The notes beneath the pieces were generated by a model. That model searched no databases. It was not told where the DNA came from and saw only the letters and a program-made list of their open reading frames with translations. The position numbers and the translations under genes are program-made. A stretch of DNA of 64,000 bases, taken from contig NZ_CP015423.1 in NCBI RefSeq assembly GCF_001719045.1, forward strand, positions 4,277,501 to 4,341,500. The letters run 5' to 3'. The DNA comes from Paenibacillus polymyxa. Lineage in GTDB: Bacteria; Bacillota; Bacilli; Paenibacillales; Paenibacillaceae. Shown here one piece after another: positions 17,516-25,991 of this stretch. Positions within the stretch are counted from its first letter, which is position 1. Each line of letters starts with the position of its first letter.

Positions 17516-17890
17516 ATGCAATCTATTTACCATCGCATTGAGGAACTCATCAAGGAACGGGGAATGACGAAAAAGGCGTTCTGCCAGCAGTTAGGCATTA
17601 GTACAGGGAACTTCGGGGATTGGAAAAGAGGAAAAACGACGCCGGGCACGAATAAACTCATTGAAATCGCTTCTTTTTTTGATGCCAGTCTGGATTGGAT
17701 TATGCTGGGTCGAGATGTACAGGGTGAGGTGCTGAAGGAGTCGCAAGACCCTTATTTTTTTGACGCTTCAGGGCAACTGAATTGCCAGGGGGAAACGCTT
17801 AGTGAAGCGGAAAGAAATTTTATACTTGAGTATATTGAATTTACCCGCTTTCGTAAAGAGAAAAACCAGCGCAATTCTACTATGGGGTAA
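17516..17890 (+). CDS. XRE-family HTH regulator, tandem copy 1
   Basis: 124-residue protein with an N-terminal XRE/lambda-repressor helix-turn-helix (MTKKAFCQQLGISTGNFGDWKRGKTTPGTNKLIEIASFF, about residues 17-56) and a ~65-residue C-terminal part ending in a charged tail. A matching paralogue follows 93 bases downstream with the same layout and the shared motif LNCQ...E...FILEYIEF. It starts at an ATG after GGGAGGAAGG. The C-terminal part resembles no effector domain I know. Function beyond DNA binding is unknown. Confidence 0.83.
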   Translation: MQSIYHRIEELIKERGMTKKAFCQQLGISTGNFGDWKRGKTTPGTNKLIEIASFFDASLDWIMLGRDVQGEVLKESQDPYFFDASGQLNCQGETLSEAERNFILEYIEFTRFRKEKNQRNSTMG

Positions 17891-17983
17891 TGGTTGCTTA
17901 GGATTTGATGAGGATTACTAATGAGTAAGGCTGAAAAATGAAAATTATTTCAGAAAAAGTTACTGTGTCGGAGGGGAAACATT

Positions 17984-18367
17984 TTGGGAGATCAAACTAT
18001 TTATCAGCGGATTGAAGCTTTGATTAAGGATCGCGGAATGACCAAGAAGGCATTTTGTGAAAAACTTAAAATCAGTTCAGGGAATCTCGGTGATTGGAGA
18101 AGAGGTAAAACAACGCCGGGTACCGCCCATTTGATTCAGATTTCGGACTTTTTTAATGTATCGCTTGATTGGTTAATGAAAGGGATTAAGCCAGGGGAAG
18201 GCGTACTTCAGGAGCAGAAGGCTGCTTATTTTTTTGGAGTGATGGGGCCACTGAATTGCCAGGCAGAAGATCTTGAGACGGAAGAACAGAATTTTATTTT
18301 AGAATATGTTGAATTTGCGAAATACCGTAAGCAAAAAAGTGAGAAGGATAAAACAAAGCCGGAATAA
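17984..18367 (+). CDS. XRE-family HTH regulator, tandem copy 2
   Basis: 127-residue paralogue of the preceding gene: HTH (MTKKAFCEKLKISSGNLGDWRRGKTTPGTAHLI), then a tail with PLNCQ and FILEYVEFAKYRKQKSEK. It starts at a TTG after GGAGGGGAAAC. Divergence is concentrated outside the HTH and the FILEY segment, pointing to an old local duplication rather than a recent one. A bidirectional terminator separates it from a convergent third small HTH gene. Confidence 0.83.
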   Translation: MGDQTIYQRIEALIKDRGMTKKAFCEKLKISSGNLGDWRRGKTTPGTAHLIQISDFFNVSLDWLMKGIKPGEGVLQEQKAAYFFGVMGPLNCQAEDLETEEQNFILEYVEFAKYRKQKSEKDKTKPE

Positions 18368-18395
18368 TTTTTTGGCTAAAGATCGTCTGGGTTGA

Positions 18396-18435
18396 AAACC
18401 CGTAAACGAACTGGAGGGGTTCGCTTTACGGGTTT
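18396..18435. terminator. Bidirectional terminator between convergent HTH genes
   Basis: Stem AAACCCGTAAA-CGAAC / GTTCG-CTTTACGGGTTT, usable by the XRE pair on the plus strand and by the small HTH gene on the minus strand. Confidence 0.75.
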
Positions 18436-18491
18436 ATTTGGTTTCTTGGTGATATGGAATGACCTATATGTAACTGGAATGCTTGTTGGGT

Positions 18492-18713
18492 TTAGAGTGG
18501 CGGTGCCTCCTTATAATCGTTATCGTCGATGTTCAGAATTGCAGCAACTTGTTTTCTGTACCTTTGTGCTTTGCGGGTGCCGTGAATCAGATTGGACAAG
18601 CGTGAAGGCGGAATATTGTGTGTCTCACAAAATGTTTTCTGATCCAGTCGAAGTTCGACAAGCCGTTGTTTGATGGCCCACCCGAAGGAGGTGACAGGCA
18701 TTTTGTTGTTCAA
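18492..18713 (-). CDS. Small HTH protein (phage-repressor-like)
   Basis: 73-residue protein almost entirely made of a helix-turn-helix: SFGWAIKQRLVELRLDQKTFCETHNIPPSRLSNLIHGTRKAQRYRKQVAAIL. It starts at a TTG (18713) with AAGGGG about nine bases upstream; an ATG at 18701 lacks a ribosome-binding site. Such mini-repressors occur in phage remnants and as orphan regulators of Paenibacillus. No phage genes are nearby. Confidence 0.7.
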   Translation of the reverse strand: MNNKMPVTSFGWAIKQRLVELRLDQKTFCETHNIPPSRLSNLIHGTRKAQRYRKQVAAILNIDDNDYKEAPPL

Positions 18714-19009
18714 GAGAAATCGCCCCTTACGGATTCTTGCGGAATAATTGGTGTGTTATAATAATCATCAGTAAACATGTTAGAATTAACCATCTGAAAC
18801 TATGATACACTTTTATACGTGTTTTTACAATCGCAAATACGTTATTTTGTTGAATTAATTACTTAATTAAGTGCTAGGTGGTTCTGATAATCGGTCTAGA
18901 GTCTACTAATGGTGTGAATTTCGATTATATGTGGATAAAAAACACTCTGCCACCTGAGGAAAGGGACAGAGTGTTTTTGGTGTTGCTGCCACATTAGCGA
19001 AACGACGCA
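18714..19009. other. AT-rich intergenic region
   Basis: About 300 bases without a convincing reading frame. It contains only a hairpin (18938-18978) described separately. Confidence 0.5.
18938..18978. terminator. Terminator downstream of the ureF-like gene
   Basis: Stem AAAAACACTCTG / CAGAGTGTTTTT with a 17-base loop, A-rich on one side and T-rich on the other, so it can end the minus-strand ureF-like transcript. Confidence 0.75.
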
Positions 19010-19765
19010 TCAGGGGGATGCTGGAAGACGTTTGAATAGGCCTGGGGAGGAAAGAAGTCTAAATTCATTCAACTGGCCATTATGGCTCATAAAAGGCGGT
19101 AGAGTGATGTAGGAGCTGGACCAATGTCTGTGAAGAAAGCGACGCTGAAATGCGGTTGGCTCAGGTTCGTTAAGCTTCTTCCATGCGGAGAGCAGCTCGC
19201 TGGTCATACGCTCCATAAAAGGGTTCTTTTCCTCATAGGGAGGATTGAGTAGTTTGAAGGCATCTTCCACACAGAAGGACACCGCTGCGCCAAGATAGCC
19301 GTGAACGGTCTGTTCTACATCGTTTCCGAGAAGGAAGTTAATCCAGGTGTGAACGGTAGCGAGTGTGCCAATTGCATTGTATTGAATGAGTATGGATTCC
19401 AACTGGTCAAATTCAAGCCAAGGATAAAGAGCCTTAGCGAGCTTGAGTAGACGCTGACCGGATAGACGCAACTCCTTCACGTGCTGCAAGGAGGGACGTT
19501 GGGTATGCAGCATCTTATCAATGAGAGCGATCCGCCAACCGTCATTCTGTTGGATTGCGACATACAGACTTTTGATAGCCATGCCGTCAACGGTTGTAAA
19601 TTGAGGATACAAATCATCCAGCATGTAATGTTTCAGGTCTTGTAAACTGTTCAAATGTCCGTTGCGGAATAGTTTCTCCAGTCCGTTAAAACGGGTGAAG
19701 CCACCAACAGGTAGGGAAGGGTCCAACAATAATGCATAGTTCAGCAAACGGTTGCCTTTATGCAG
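19010..19765 (-). CDS. UreF-like urease accessory protein (orphan)
   Basis: Homologue of UreF, the GTPase-activity modulator in nickel delivery to urease. The N-terminal LLNYALLLDPSLPVGGFTRFNGLE matches the UreF signature (LPVGGFSxSxGLE); the rest is helical, with LHTQRPSLQHVKELRLSGQRLLKLAK and a C-terminal TLPPFMSHNGQ. Expected UreF length is ~225-230; here it is 251. A clear AGGAGG lies nine bases before an in-frame CTG at 19765, which would give a start MHKGNRLLNYA; the TTG at 19747 is 27 bases from that site. I therefore favour the rare CTG start, with moderate certainty. No urease structural or other accessory gene is in the window, so its partner is unknown. Confidence 0.78.
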   Translation of the reverse strand: MHKGNRLLNYALLLDPSLPVGGFTRFNGLEKLFRNGHLNSLQDLKHYMLDDLYPQFTTVDGMAIKSLYVAIQQNDGWRIALIDKMLHTQRPSLQHVKELRLSGQRLLKLAKALYPWLEFDQLESILIQYNAIGTLATVHTWINFLLGNDVEQTVHGYLGAAVSFCVEDAFKLLNPPYEEKNPFMERMTSELLSAWKKLNEPEPTAFQRRFLHRHWSSSYITLPPFMSHNGQLNEFRLLSSPGLFKRLPASP

Positions 19766-20009
19766 GGTGGTTCGCCTCCTCGAAGTGAATCATTATGTTA
19801 TATTATTTTACTTTTTACTTAGGGGTAACGAAAAAATTCGAAATATATGTAATATATATTTACATTCTATCAGCATTTGTGTCAAATTAAATATTATTAT
19901 CGCTCATATATGTTAGATAAAATAACATATAAAATAATTATTATATTTGTGTTTACAAATAGTTGATGAGAGAGTATAATAAATCTGTTGCCTCAATACA
20001 TTATGATTT

Positions 20010-20092
20010 GCGGTCGTGGTGGAATGGCAGACACGCTATCTTGAGGGGGTAGTGGGCGTACGCCCGTGGAGGTTCGAGTCCTCTCGACCGCA
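20010..20092 (+). tRNA. tRNA-Leu (GAG), copy 2
   Basis: Same 83-base tRNA as at 16629, differing only by a compensatory pair in the variable arm (GGGCG / CGCCC instead of GAGCG / CGCTC). Anticodon GAG. It is transcribed alone and followed by its own terminator. Confidence 0.95.
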
Positions 20093-20111
20093 TTATATGC
20101 AAGACCTAGTT

Positions 20112-20155
20112 AAAAAAGCATCCTGACACGGTTTACGTGAAGGGATGCTTTTTTT
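20112..20155. terminator. Terminator between tRNA-Leu copy 2 and the convergent peroxidase gene
   Basis: Stem AAAAAAGCATCC / GGATGCTTTTTTT with a 19-base loop; A and T runs on both sides suit both strands. Confidence 0.82.
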
Positions 20156-20183
20156 GTTTTAATAACTGTGATAAAGAAGAATA

Positions 20184-20669
20184 TCAGTTTTGCTGCAAAA
20201 GCTTCTCTATATCTCCCGCCAACTTATCTGGAGTGGTTTGCGGTGCATAGCGCTTAAATACGTTACCTTCTCGTGTAATTAAGAATTTAGTAAAATTCCA
20301 TTTGATCGCTTTGGACCCTAATACCCCCGGAGCTGTTTGGGTCAGGTAGCGAAATAAGGGGTGCGCTTGATCGCCATTGACATCTGTCTTGGCGAACATC
20401 GGAAAGGTAACACCATAATTGATCTGGCAAAACTCGGAAATCTCCTCGCTGGAACCTGGCTCTTGTTTGGCGAATTGGTTGCTGGGAAATCCCAAAATTT
20501 CGAGCCCCTGTTCGTGGTACTGGTCATATAGCTCTTGTAACGCTTTGTATTGGGGGGTTAACCCGCATTTGCTGGCTGTGTTCACAATAAGCAGAACATT
20601 CCCTTTATATGTGGATAACGGAATTGGTTTCCCTTGCAGGGTTTGCGCATCATATTCATAAACGGTCAT
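20184..20669 (-). CDS. Glutathione peroxidase family protein (thiol peroxidase)
   Basis: 161-residue GPx-fold peroxidase reducing hydroperoxides, in Firmicutes probably with thioredoxin. Motifs: VNTASKCGLTPQY with the peroxidatic Cys35 (cysteine, not selenocysteine), LGFPSNQFAKQEP including the catalytic Gln, and KWNFTKFLI with the catalytic Trp/Asn. Full length. The ATG follows AAGGAGAG. It stands alone; it fits the oxidative-stress genes (ohr, Mn uptake) further right but is not linked to them in an operon. Confidence 0.93.
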   Translation of the reverse strand: MTVYEYDAQTLQGKPIPLSTYKGNVLLIVNTASKCGLTPQYKALQELYDQYHEQGLEILGFPSNQFAKQEPGSSEEISEFCQINYGVTFPMFAKTDVNGDQAHPLFRYLTQTAPGVLGSKAIKWNFTKFLITREGNVFKRYAPQTTPDKLAGDIEKLLQQN

Positions 20670-21062
20670 AGTATCTCTCCTTATTCAATATTCAGCAATT
20701 AAATTGTAAGCAATTAAAAGTAAGGTTGCAAGTCTGGAAAAGCTGTATTAAGCCTTTAGCCGCTGTAAAATCGTATTTTGTTCAAAACAGTAAATCGCAC
20801 TGCAAATGGAGCGAATCAAGGTGTTTCTTCTTATAAAAGCGGGTTCAATCGGTGTTTAGCTGGTACATATAGCGTATTTTCTTCTCTTTTTACAAAAAAA
20901 GGCCAAAAACGCTCTACCCTACGCCAATATTGACATGCTTGTCATTTTTAAAAAGGGTTGAAAAACAGAGATTGAAGGAGCTGTGAGAAGCATAGTTGCA
21001 TTGTAAGCGTTATTATTAATCTTCTATGCTCTAAAGGCCGATTTATAACCCCGCAGTTGAGC

Positions 21063-21092
21063 TTTACAGTCTTCCATGCGCGGGTGTATGAT
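21063..21092 (+). promoter_or_regulatory. Candidate sigma-A promoter of the kdp operon
   Basis: TTTACA (21063-21068), 18-base spacer, TATGAT (21087-21092), about 50 bases upstream of the riboswitch aptamer. Each hexamer matches the consensus at five of six positions. Confidence 0.5.
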
Positions 21093-21144
21093 TCAAGACG
21101 TAATTTCAAATTAACTTGAATGAAGCAACAACGAAATGTCTATA

Positions 21145-21303
21145 GCGCTGAATTTTGCAGTTGCAAAAGCGGGGGAACCAATCGAGACTGTACGGCTTGC
21201 CGTGTGTCTCATGGGGGTGAATTTTCCGGTCAAGTGCCAGAAATAGGGCGACTCTCACGTCCGAATCCGACAGCTAACCTCGTAAGCGTACAGGGAGAGG
21301 CAA
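21145..21303 (+). promoter_or_regulatory. c-di-AMP riboswitch (ydaO/yuaA class) aptamer
   Basis: Conserved blocks of the ydaO/yuaA element appear in order: GCGGGGGAACCA near 21170, GGGGGTGAAT near 21214, and CCGAATCCGACAGCTAACC with TCGTAAGCGT near 21262-21292, closed by CAGGGAGAGG. In Bacillales this class binds c-di-AMP and turns off potassium-uptake and cell-wall genes. Here it precedes a terminator hairpin and the kdp operon, so high c-di-AMP (high internal K+) should stop kdp transcription. The match to the consensus is strong; ligand control is by family knowledge. Confidence 0.93.
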
Positions 21304-21348
21304 CAAACCGCCGTGTGCAGCCATGGTTTATTTTATCATGGATATGTA

Positions 21349-21387
21349 AGAAGCCGGAGGAAAGCCTTTTTCCTTCGGCTTCTTTTT
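21349..21387 (+). terminator. Riboswitch-controlled terminator ahead of the kdp operon
   Basis: Stem AGAAGCCGGAGG / CCTTCGGCTTCT followed by TTTTT, 45 bases after the aptamer and 33 bases before the first gene; presumed expression platform of the c-di-AMP riboswitch. Confidence 0.85.
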
Positions 21388-21419
21388 GTTGTCTTTTTAT
21401 ACCGGGAGAGGAGCTACTG

Positions 21420-21815
21420 ATGGAAGGTCGGTTAATTATTGTCACTGCACCGAATGAAGCGGGCAGAAGTTTTGTGAAATTGCTTATTTTCAAAAAATTG
21501 GCGTTTGCAGTTCTGACGAATAGCGCCCAGGAGGAACGACAGCTCAAGAAAATGGGTGTGGAGCACATTGTCCGCATCAATACCATGCAAGCGGGAAAAT
21601 GGAATTTTCCAAAAAAAGAAATTGGTAGTGTGTATTTGTTCGAGAACAGCTTGAATCTGACTTGCCGTTTCCTGCAAATATGTCGGCCGCTAACATCGGA
21701 ATCGATCTATGTTATTACGCACGGCTGTAATCCACAAGGAATTTATCGAGGATTGGGAGCGGACCATGTGATCTACACATTGAACGGAGAGGTGGGTTTT
21801 CTGCTGAACGGATAA
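21420..21815 (+). CDS. Unknown protein leading the kdp operon
   Basis: 131-residue protein, first gene behind the c-di-AMP riboswitch. ATG at 21420 follows GGGAGAGGAGC; an open frame extending upstream runs through the riboswitch and is not coding. The sequence alternates strands and helices in a Rossmann-like way: RLIIVTAPNEAGRSFVKLLIFKKLAFAVLTNS, then KKMGVEHIVRINT, SVYLFENSLNLTCRFLQICRP and SIYVITHGCNP. A canonical GxGxxG is lacking. No membrane segment or signal peptide. Position suggests a role in potassium homeostasis, perhaps as a regulator of the pump, but nothing in the sequence proves it. Confidence 0.75.
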   Translation: MEGRLIIVTAPNEAGRSFVKLLIFKKLAFAVLTNSAQEERQLKKMGVEHIVRINTMQAGKWNFPKKEIGSVYLFENSLNLTCRFLQICRPLTSESIYVITHGCNPQGIYRGLGADHVIYTLNGEVGFLLNG

Positions 21816-21894
21816 GCACTTATAACATAGTTGTTTTATGATTTTATGATGAAATAAGAATGGCGATCTGAGGACCGATACGGAGGGTATAAAC

Positions 21895-22002
21895 ATGATG
21901 GATATATATATGCTGCTCGTCATGGCTGTGAGTTATGGAGTGATACTGCTGTTTGTACGCTGGTGTGATGCGCAGACCTCTAAAGGAGGACGAAGAGGAT
22001 GA
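21895..22002 (+). CDS. 35-residue single-pass membrane peptide coupled to kdpF
   Basis: Starts with ATG ATG after CGGAGGG and encodes MMDIYMLLVMAVSYGVILLF, one transmembrane helix, followed by VRWCDAQTSKGGRRG. Its stop overlaps the kdpF start (ATGA at 21999-22002), which implies translational coupling. A short hydrophobic peptide followed by a basic tail looks like an accessory subunit akin to KdpF. I do not recognise a named family. Confidence 0.65.
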   Translation: MMDIYMLLVMAVSYGVILLFVRWCDAQTSKGGRRG

Positions 22003-22076
22003 TCGTTATACTTGGGCTTACGGCTATTGTGTTTATGTATTTAATCTACGCACTCCTGAACCCTGAAAAGTTCTAG
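21999..22076 (+). CDS. kdpF: K+-transporting ATPase subunit KdpF
   Basis: 25-residue single-helix peptide, MIVILGLTAIVFMYLIYALL ending NPEKF, matching the KdpF pattern of a hydrophobic helix with YLxYALxxPExF. KdpF stabilises the KdpFABC complex. It overlaps the preceding ORF by four bases with GAGGACGAAGAGG as Shine-Dalgarno, and lies 151 bases before kdpA. Too short for most gene callers. Confidence 0.85.
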   Translation: MIVILGLTAIVFMYLIYALLNPEKF

Positions 22077-22148
22077 TCAGCTATAGGGGATAGAGCGGGC
22101 GGGAACAACAGATCATGAATATTAAGCATCATAGGTAGCAGGTTTTCG

Positions 22149-22168
22149 CAAACGTGTGCACACGTTTG
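22149..22168. repeat. 20-base perfect palindrome between kdpF and kdpA
   Basis: Self-complementary sequence with half-site CAAACGTGTG, centred 60 bases before the kdpA Shine-Dalgarno. It may be an operator or, in RNA, a stable hairpin setting the kdpF/kdpA expression ratio. Confidence 0.5.
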
Positions 22169-22227
22169 GTGCTCTGAAGCAGGTCTGTTGTTCCAAACGC
22201 AGGAGCATTTTGGAGGAGGAATAGAGG

Positions 22228-23904
22228 ATGGAGCTGCTTCAAATTGGAATTGTGATCGTCATATTGTTGCTCTTGGTAAAGCCAGTGGGCACCTATATGT
22301 ATCATGTATTCTCGAATGAACCCAATCGGACGGATCGGATTTTTGGCGGAACAGAAAAGCTGATTTATAAGATAGTAGGATTGAAGAAGCTGGAGAGCAT
22401 GCGTTGGACTACGTATGTTATGAGTTTCATTGCAACGAATGCCGTGCTTGTGGCGATCAGCTACTTGCTGTTGCGTTTACAGGGAATGCTTCCCGGTAAT
22501 CCGGCGGGAAACAGTAATATGGAAGCATCACTAGCTTTTAATACGGTAATCAGCTTTATGACGAATACGAATCTCCAACATTATAGCGGAGAAAGCGGGC
22601 TTACGTATCTGACACAGATGGCGTTCGTCACGATGATGATGTTCACTTCGGCTGCTTCCGGTTTTGCGGTTGCTGCGGCTTTTATGAGAGGATTGACGCG
22701 GCGCGGTGAAGGAATGGGCAATTTCTTTCAAGATTTTATTAAAGCCATTATAAGAATTTTCCTGCCGCTGGCCTTTGTGCTTACGCTGGTGCTGGTTGGA
22801 TTGAAGGTACCCCAGACGCTACAACCTACGGCGGATCTTACGACGCTGAGCGGAACACAGCAGCAGATTTCTATGGGACCCATTGCTTCTCTGGAGTCCA
22901 TCAAGCATTTGGGGACAAACGGGGGTGGTTATGCGGGAGCTAACTCTGCGCATCCTTTTGAAAATCCAAGTCCTTGGACGAACGTGCTGGAAATTTTGGC
23001 AATGTGGGTAATGCCGGCTTCGTTGCCGTATACCTTTGGATTGTTTGCCCGTAATCGTAAGCAGGGCTGGATTATTTTTAGCTCCATGATGGTATTGTTT
23101 CTTATTTTTCTATCCATTACGTACGTGTCTGAAAAGACAGGTAATCCGTTAATCCAGACACTGGGTGTGGATGCTTCTCAGGGAAGCATGGAAGGGAAAG
23201 AGGTTCGTTTCGGCATTGGACAATCGGCTTTATTCACTGCGGTCACAACAGCGGCAACGACAGGTTCGGTCAATAATATGCATGATACACTAACCCCACT
23301 GGGTGGCATGGCTGCTTTGGGAGAAATGATGCTAAACGTCATTTTTGGCGGCAAGGGTGTCGGACTGATGAATATGCTGATGTATGCGATTCTGGGTGTG
23401 TTTATATGCGGACTGATGGTCGGGAGAACTCCGGAATTTATGGGAAGGAAAATTGAAGGCAAGGAAATGAAGCTGATCGCGATTGCCATTTTGGTACATC
23501 CGTTTCTCATTCTCGCCCCAACTGCACTTGCATTTATGAGTCATTGGGGATACGATGCGGTCACGAACCCTGGCTATCACGGGTTGACTCAGGTGCTCTA
23601 TGAATATGCGTCATCTGCCGCAAATAACGGTTCGGGATTTGAAGGTCTTTCGGATAACAATGTATTCTGGAACATGACGACGGGGATGGTTATGTTCTTC
23701 GGACGATATGTATCTATGATTGCATTGTTGGCTGTGGCGGCTTCGTTGAATGCCAAAGCACCGACTCCGGTGACGACGGGGATACTGCGCACGGACAACA
23801 AGTTATTTGGAGCCATTCTGATCGGGGTCGTGCTGCTGATTGGTGCGTTGACCTTTTTACCCGTCATCGTATTGGGACCTGTTGCTGAATTTTTGACTAT
23901 GTGA
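22228..23904 (+). CDS. kdpA: K+-transporting ATPase subunit KdpA
   Basis: Membrane channel subunit of the high-affinity potassium pump, 558 residues and ten expected helices. Family motifs: NPNRTDRIFGGTEKLIYK near the start, then the selectivity-filter-like loops TNTNLQHYSGESGLTY, GTNGGGYAGANSAHPFENP, TTGSVNNMHDTLTPLGG and SSAANNGSGFEGL. ATG after GGAGGAGG. Second major gene of the c-di-AMP-controlled operon, translated before kdpB with 37 bases between them. Confidence 0.97.
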   Translation: MELLQIGIVIVILLLLVKPVGTYMYHVFSNEPNRTDRIFGGTEKLIYKIVGLKKLESMRWTTYVMSFIATNAVLVAISYLLLRLQGMLPGNPAGNSNMEASLAFNTVISFMTNTNLQHYSGESGLTYLTQMAFVTMMMFTSAASGFAVAAAFMRGLTRRGEGMGNFFQDFIKAIIRIFLPLAFVLTLVLVGLKVPQTLQPTADLTTLSGTQQQISMGPIASLESIKHLGTNGGGYAGANSAHPFENPSPWTNVLEILAMWVMPASLPYTFGLFARNRKQGWIIFSSMMVLFLIFLSITYVSEKTGNPLIQTLGVDASQGSMEGKEVRFGIGQSALFTAVTTAATTGSVNNMHDTLTPLGGMAALGEMMLNVIFGGKGVGLMNMLMYAILGVFICGLMVGRTPEFMGRKIEGKEMKLIAIAILVHPFLILAPTALAFMSHWGYDAVTNPGYHGLTQVLYEYASSAANNGSGFEGLSDNNVFWNMTTGMVMFFGRYVSMIALLAVAASLNAKAPTPVTTGILRTDNKLFGAILIGVVLLIGALTFLPVIVLGPVAEFLTM

Positions 23905-23941
23905 AGAAGAAAATGAGAATGGATGAACGGGGTGTTTGATC

Positions 23942-25972
23942 ATGAAGGAACAACGCAAACACATGCTGGACAGAAGCATCTTGAAGCATGCGATCAAGGA
24001 TAGCTTTATAAAATTAAATCCGATGATTATGATGAAAAATCCTGTCATGTTCGTCGTGGAGATCGGTACATTGGTCGTGCTGCTCATGTTACTGTTTCCC
24101 GGTTATTTTGGAACTGGCAAGGAAATGGGCTTTAACCTGGCCGTGTTTGTTATTCTGTTGTTTACGTTGCTTTTTGCTAATTTTGCCGAAGCGCTCGCAG
24201 AGGGGCGGGGTAAGGCACAAGCTGCCTCTTTAAAAAAATCCAAGCAGGATACACAAGCTAACAAGCTCATCGGAAATGACATTCAGGTGGTTAGCTCAAC
24301 CGAATTGCGTAAGGGGGACGTGGTTATTGTCTCCCAAGGCGAGATGATTCCAAGCGATGGTGAGGTCATTGAAGGTCTGGCTTCGGTGGATGAATCTGCA
24401 ATTACGGGAGAATCGGCTCCGGTCATCAAGGAATCGGGTGGTGATTTTTGCTCGGTAACCGGCGGGACGCGGGTAGTCAGTGACCGGATTAAGGTGCGAA
24501 TTACGACAGAGCCGGGCGAGACATTTATTGATAAAATGATTTCGCTCGTGGAAGGCGCACAGCGGCAAAAAACGCCGAATGAGATTGCACTGAACACTTT
24601 GTTGATTAGCTTGACGATTATTTTTCTAATTGTGGTGGTTACGCTAGCGCCGATTGCCCGTCATTTTAACATTGATTTGCCTGTTCCTGTGCTGATTTCG
24701 TTGCTAGTCTGTCTGATTCCGACTACGATTGGAGGACTGCTGTCAGCTATCGGGATTGCCGGTATGGACCGGGTCACCCAGTTTAACGTACTGGCCATGT
24801 CAGGCAAGGCGGTAGAAGCTTCTGGGGATATCAACACGATGATTCTGGATAAAACAGGTACAATCACCTTCGGGAACCGAATGGCGAGCGAATTCGTGCC
24901 TGTGGAGGGCGTGGAGAAGGCAGAGTTAGTGAAGTGGGCAGCGATTAGCTCTATGAAGGATGAGACGCCAGAGGGCCGCTCGGTTCTCGAATTGATGCGC
25001 AAACAGGAGCATACGTTGGATGCATCCTTGGCAGCAGGTGGAACCTTTATCGAATTCAAGGCGGAGACCCGGATGAGTGGTCTGGATCTGGCCGATGGAC
25101 GAAAGGTACGCAAGGGCGCGGTGGATTCTGTTCGGCAATGGATCGTATCGCAAAACGGCAGTGTTCCAGCCGATCTGGAGGAAAAAGCGAATCAGGTAGC
25201 CTCTGAAGGAGGTACACCGCTGGCAGTCGCGCTGGATGATCAGATATACGGCATTATTTATTTGAAAGATACAGTGAAGCCAGGCATGAAGGAACGGTTT
25301 GATCAGCTCCGGGAAATGGGTATCCGTACGATCATGTGTACCGGAGATAATCCGCTAACAGCAGCTACAATTGCACGAGAAGCGGGTGTGGACGACTTTG
25401 TAGCTGAGAGCAAGCCGGAGGACAAAATCGCGGTTATCCGACGTGAGCAGGAACAGGGAAAGCTGGTTGCCATGACCGGAGACGGCACCAATGATGCACC
25501 TGCGCTGGCGCAAGCGGATGTCGGTCTGGCCATGAATAGCGGCACAGTCGCGGCCAAAGAAGCAGCTAATATGGTGGACCTGGATTCCGATCCGTCCAAA
25601 ATTATTGAGGTGGTCGCGATCGGCAAGCAGCTGCTTATGACGCGCGGAGCATTGACAACGTTCAGCATTGCGAACGATGTTGCCAAATATTTTGCCATCA
25701 TCCCGGCGATGTTCATGCTGGCCATTCCACAAATGGGCGCTTTGAACGTCATGGGGCTTGGCTCCCCGCTGTCCGCTATTTTGTCGGCGCTGATCTTTAA
25801 CGCGGTTATTATTCCGCTTCTGATTCCGCTGGCCATGAAGGGCGTGAAGTATAAGCCGATGAGCTCGGATCGCCTGCTGGGACGGAATTTGCTGATTTAC
25901 GGTCTGGGCGGTATGGTCGTACCGTTTGTCGGCATTAAGGCTATTGATTTGCTGGTGCATTTGTGGATTTAG
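23942..25972 (+). CDS. kdpB: K+-transporting ATPase subunit KdpB (P-type ATPase)
   Basis: Catalytic P-type ATPase subunit, 676 residues. Phosphorylation motif DKTGTIT with Asp303, actuator motif TGESAPV, nucleotide-domain segments KGAVDSV and DETPEGRS, hinge [12 protein letters not shown], and an N-terminal helical bundle beginning [22 protein letters not shown]. The ATG at 23942 is preceded by ACGGGG at suitable distance; a TTG two codons earlier is less likely. 19 bases separate it from kdpC. Confidence 0.97.
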   Translation: MKEQRKHMLDRSILKHAIKDSFIKLNPMIMMKNPVMFVVEIGTLVVLLMLLFPGYFGTGKEMGFNLAVFVILLFTLLFANFAEALAEGRGKAQAASLKKSKQDTQANKLIGNDIQVVSSTELRKGDVVIVSQGEMIPSDGEVIEGLASVDESAITGESAPVIKESGGDFCSVTGGTRVVSDRIKVRITTEPGETFIDKMISLVEGAQRQKTPNEIALNTLLISLTIIFLIVVVTLAPIARHFNIDLPVPVLISLLVCLIPTTIGGLLSAIGIAGMDRVTQFNVLAMSGKAVEASGDINTMILDKTGTITFGNRMASEFVPVEGVEKAELVKWAAISSMKDETPEGRSVLELMRKQEHTLDASLAAGGTFIEFKAETRMSGLDLADGRKVRKGAVDSVRQWIVSQNGSVPADLEEKANQVASEGGTPLAVALDDQIYGIIYLKDTVKPGMKERFDQLREMGIRTIMCTGDNPLTAATIAREAGVDDFVAESKPEDKIAVIRREQEQGKLVAMTGDGTNDAPALAQADVGLAMNSGTVAAKEAANMVDLDSDPSKIIEVVAIGKQLLMTRGALTTFSIANDVAKYFAIIPAMFMLAIPQMGALNVMGLGSPLSAILSALIFNAVIIPLLIPLAMKGVKYKPMSSDRLLGRNLLIYGLGGMVVPFVGIKAIDLLVHLWI

Positions 25973-25991
25973 CGCAGAAAGGGTGAACGAC

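Noticed and set aside
21120..21419. Upstream extension of the first kdp-operon gene
   Set aside because: This part coincides with the c-di-AMP riboswitch and its terminator; the Shine-Dalgarno fixes the start at 21420.
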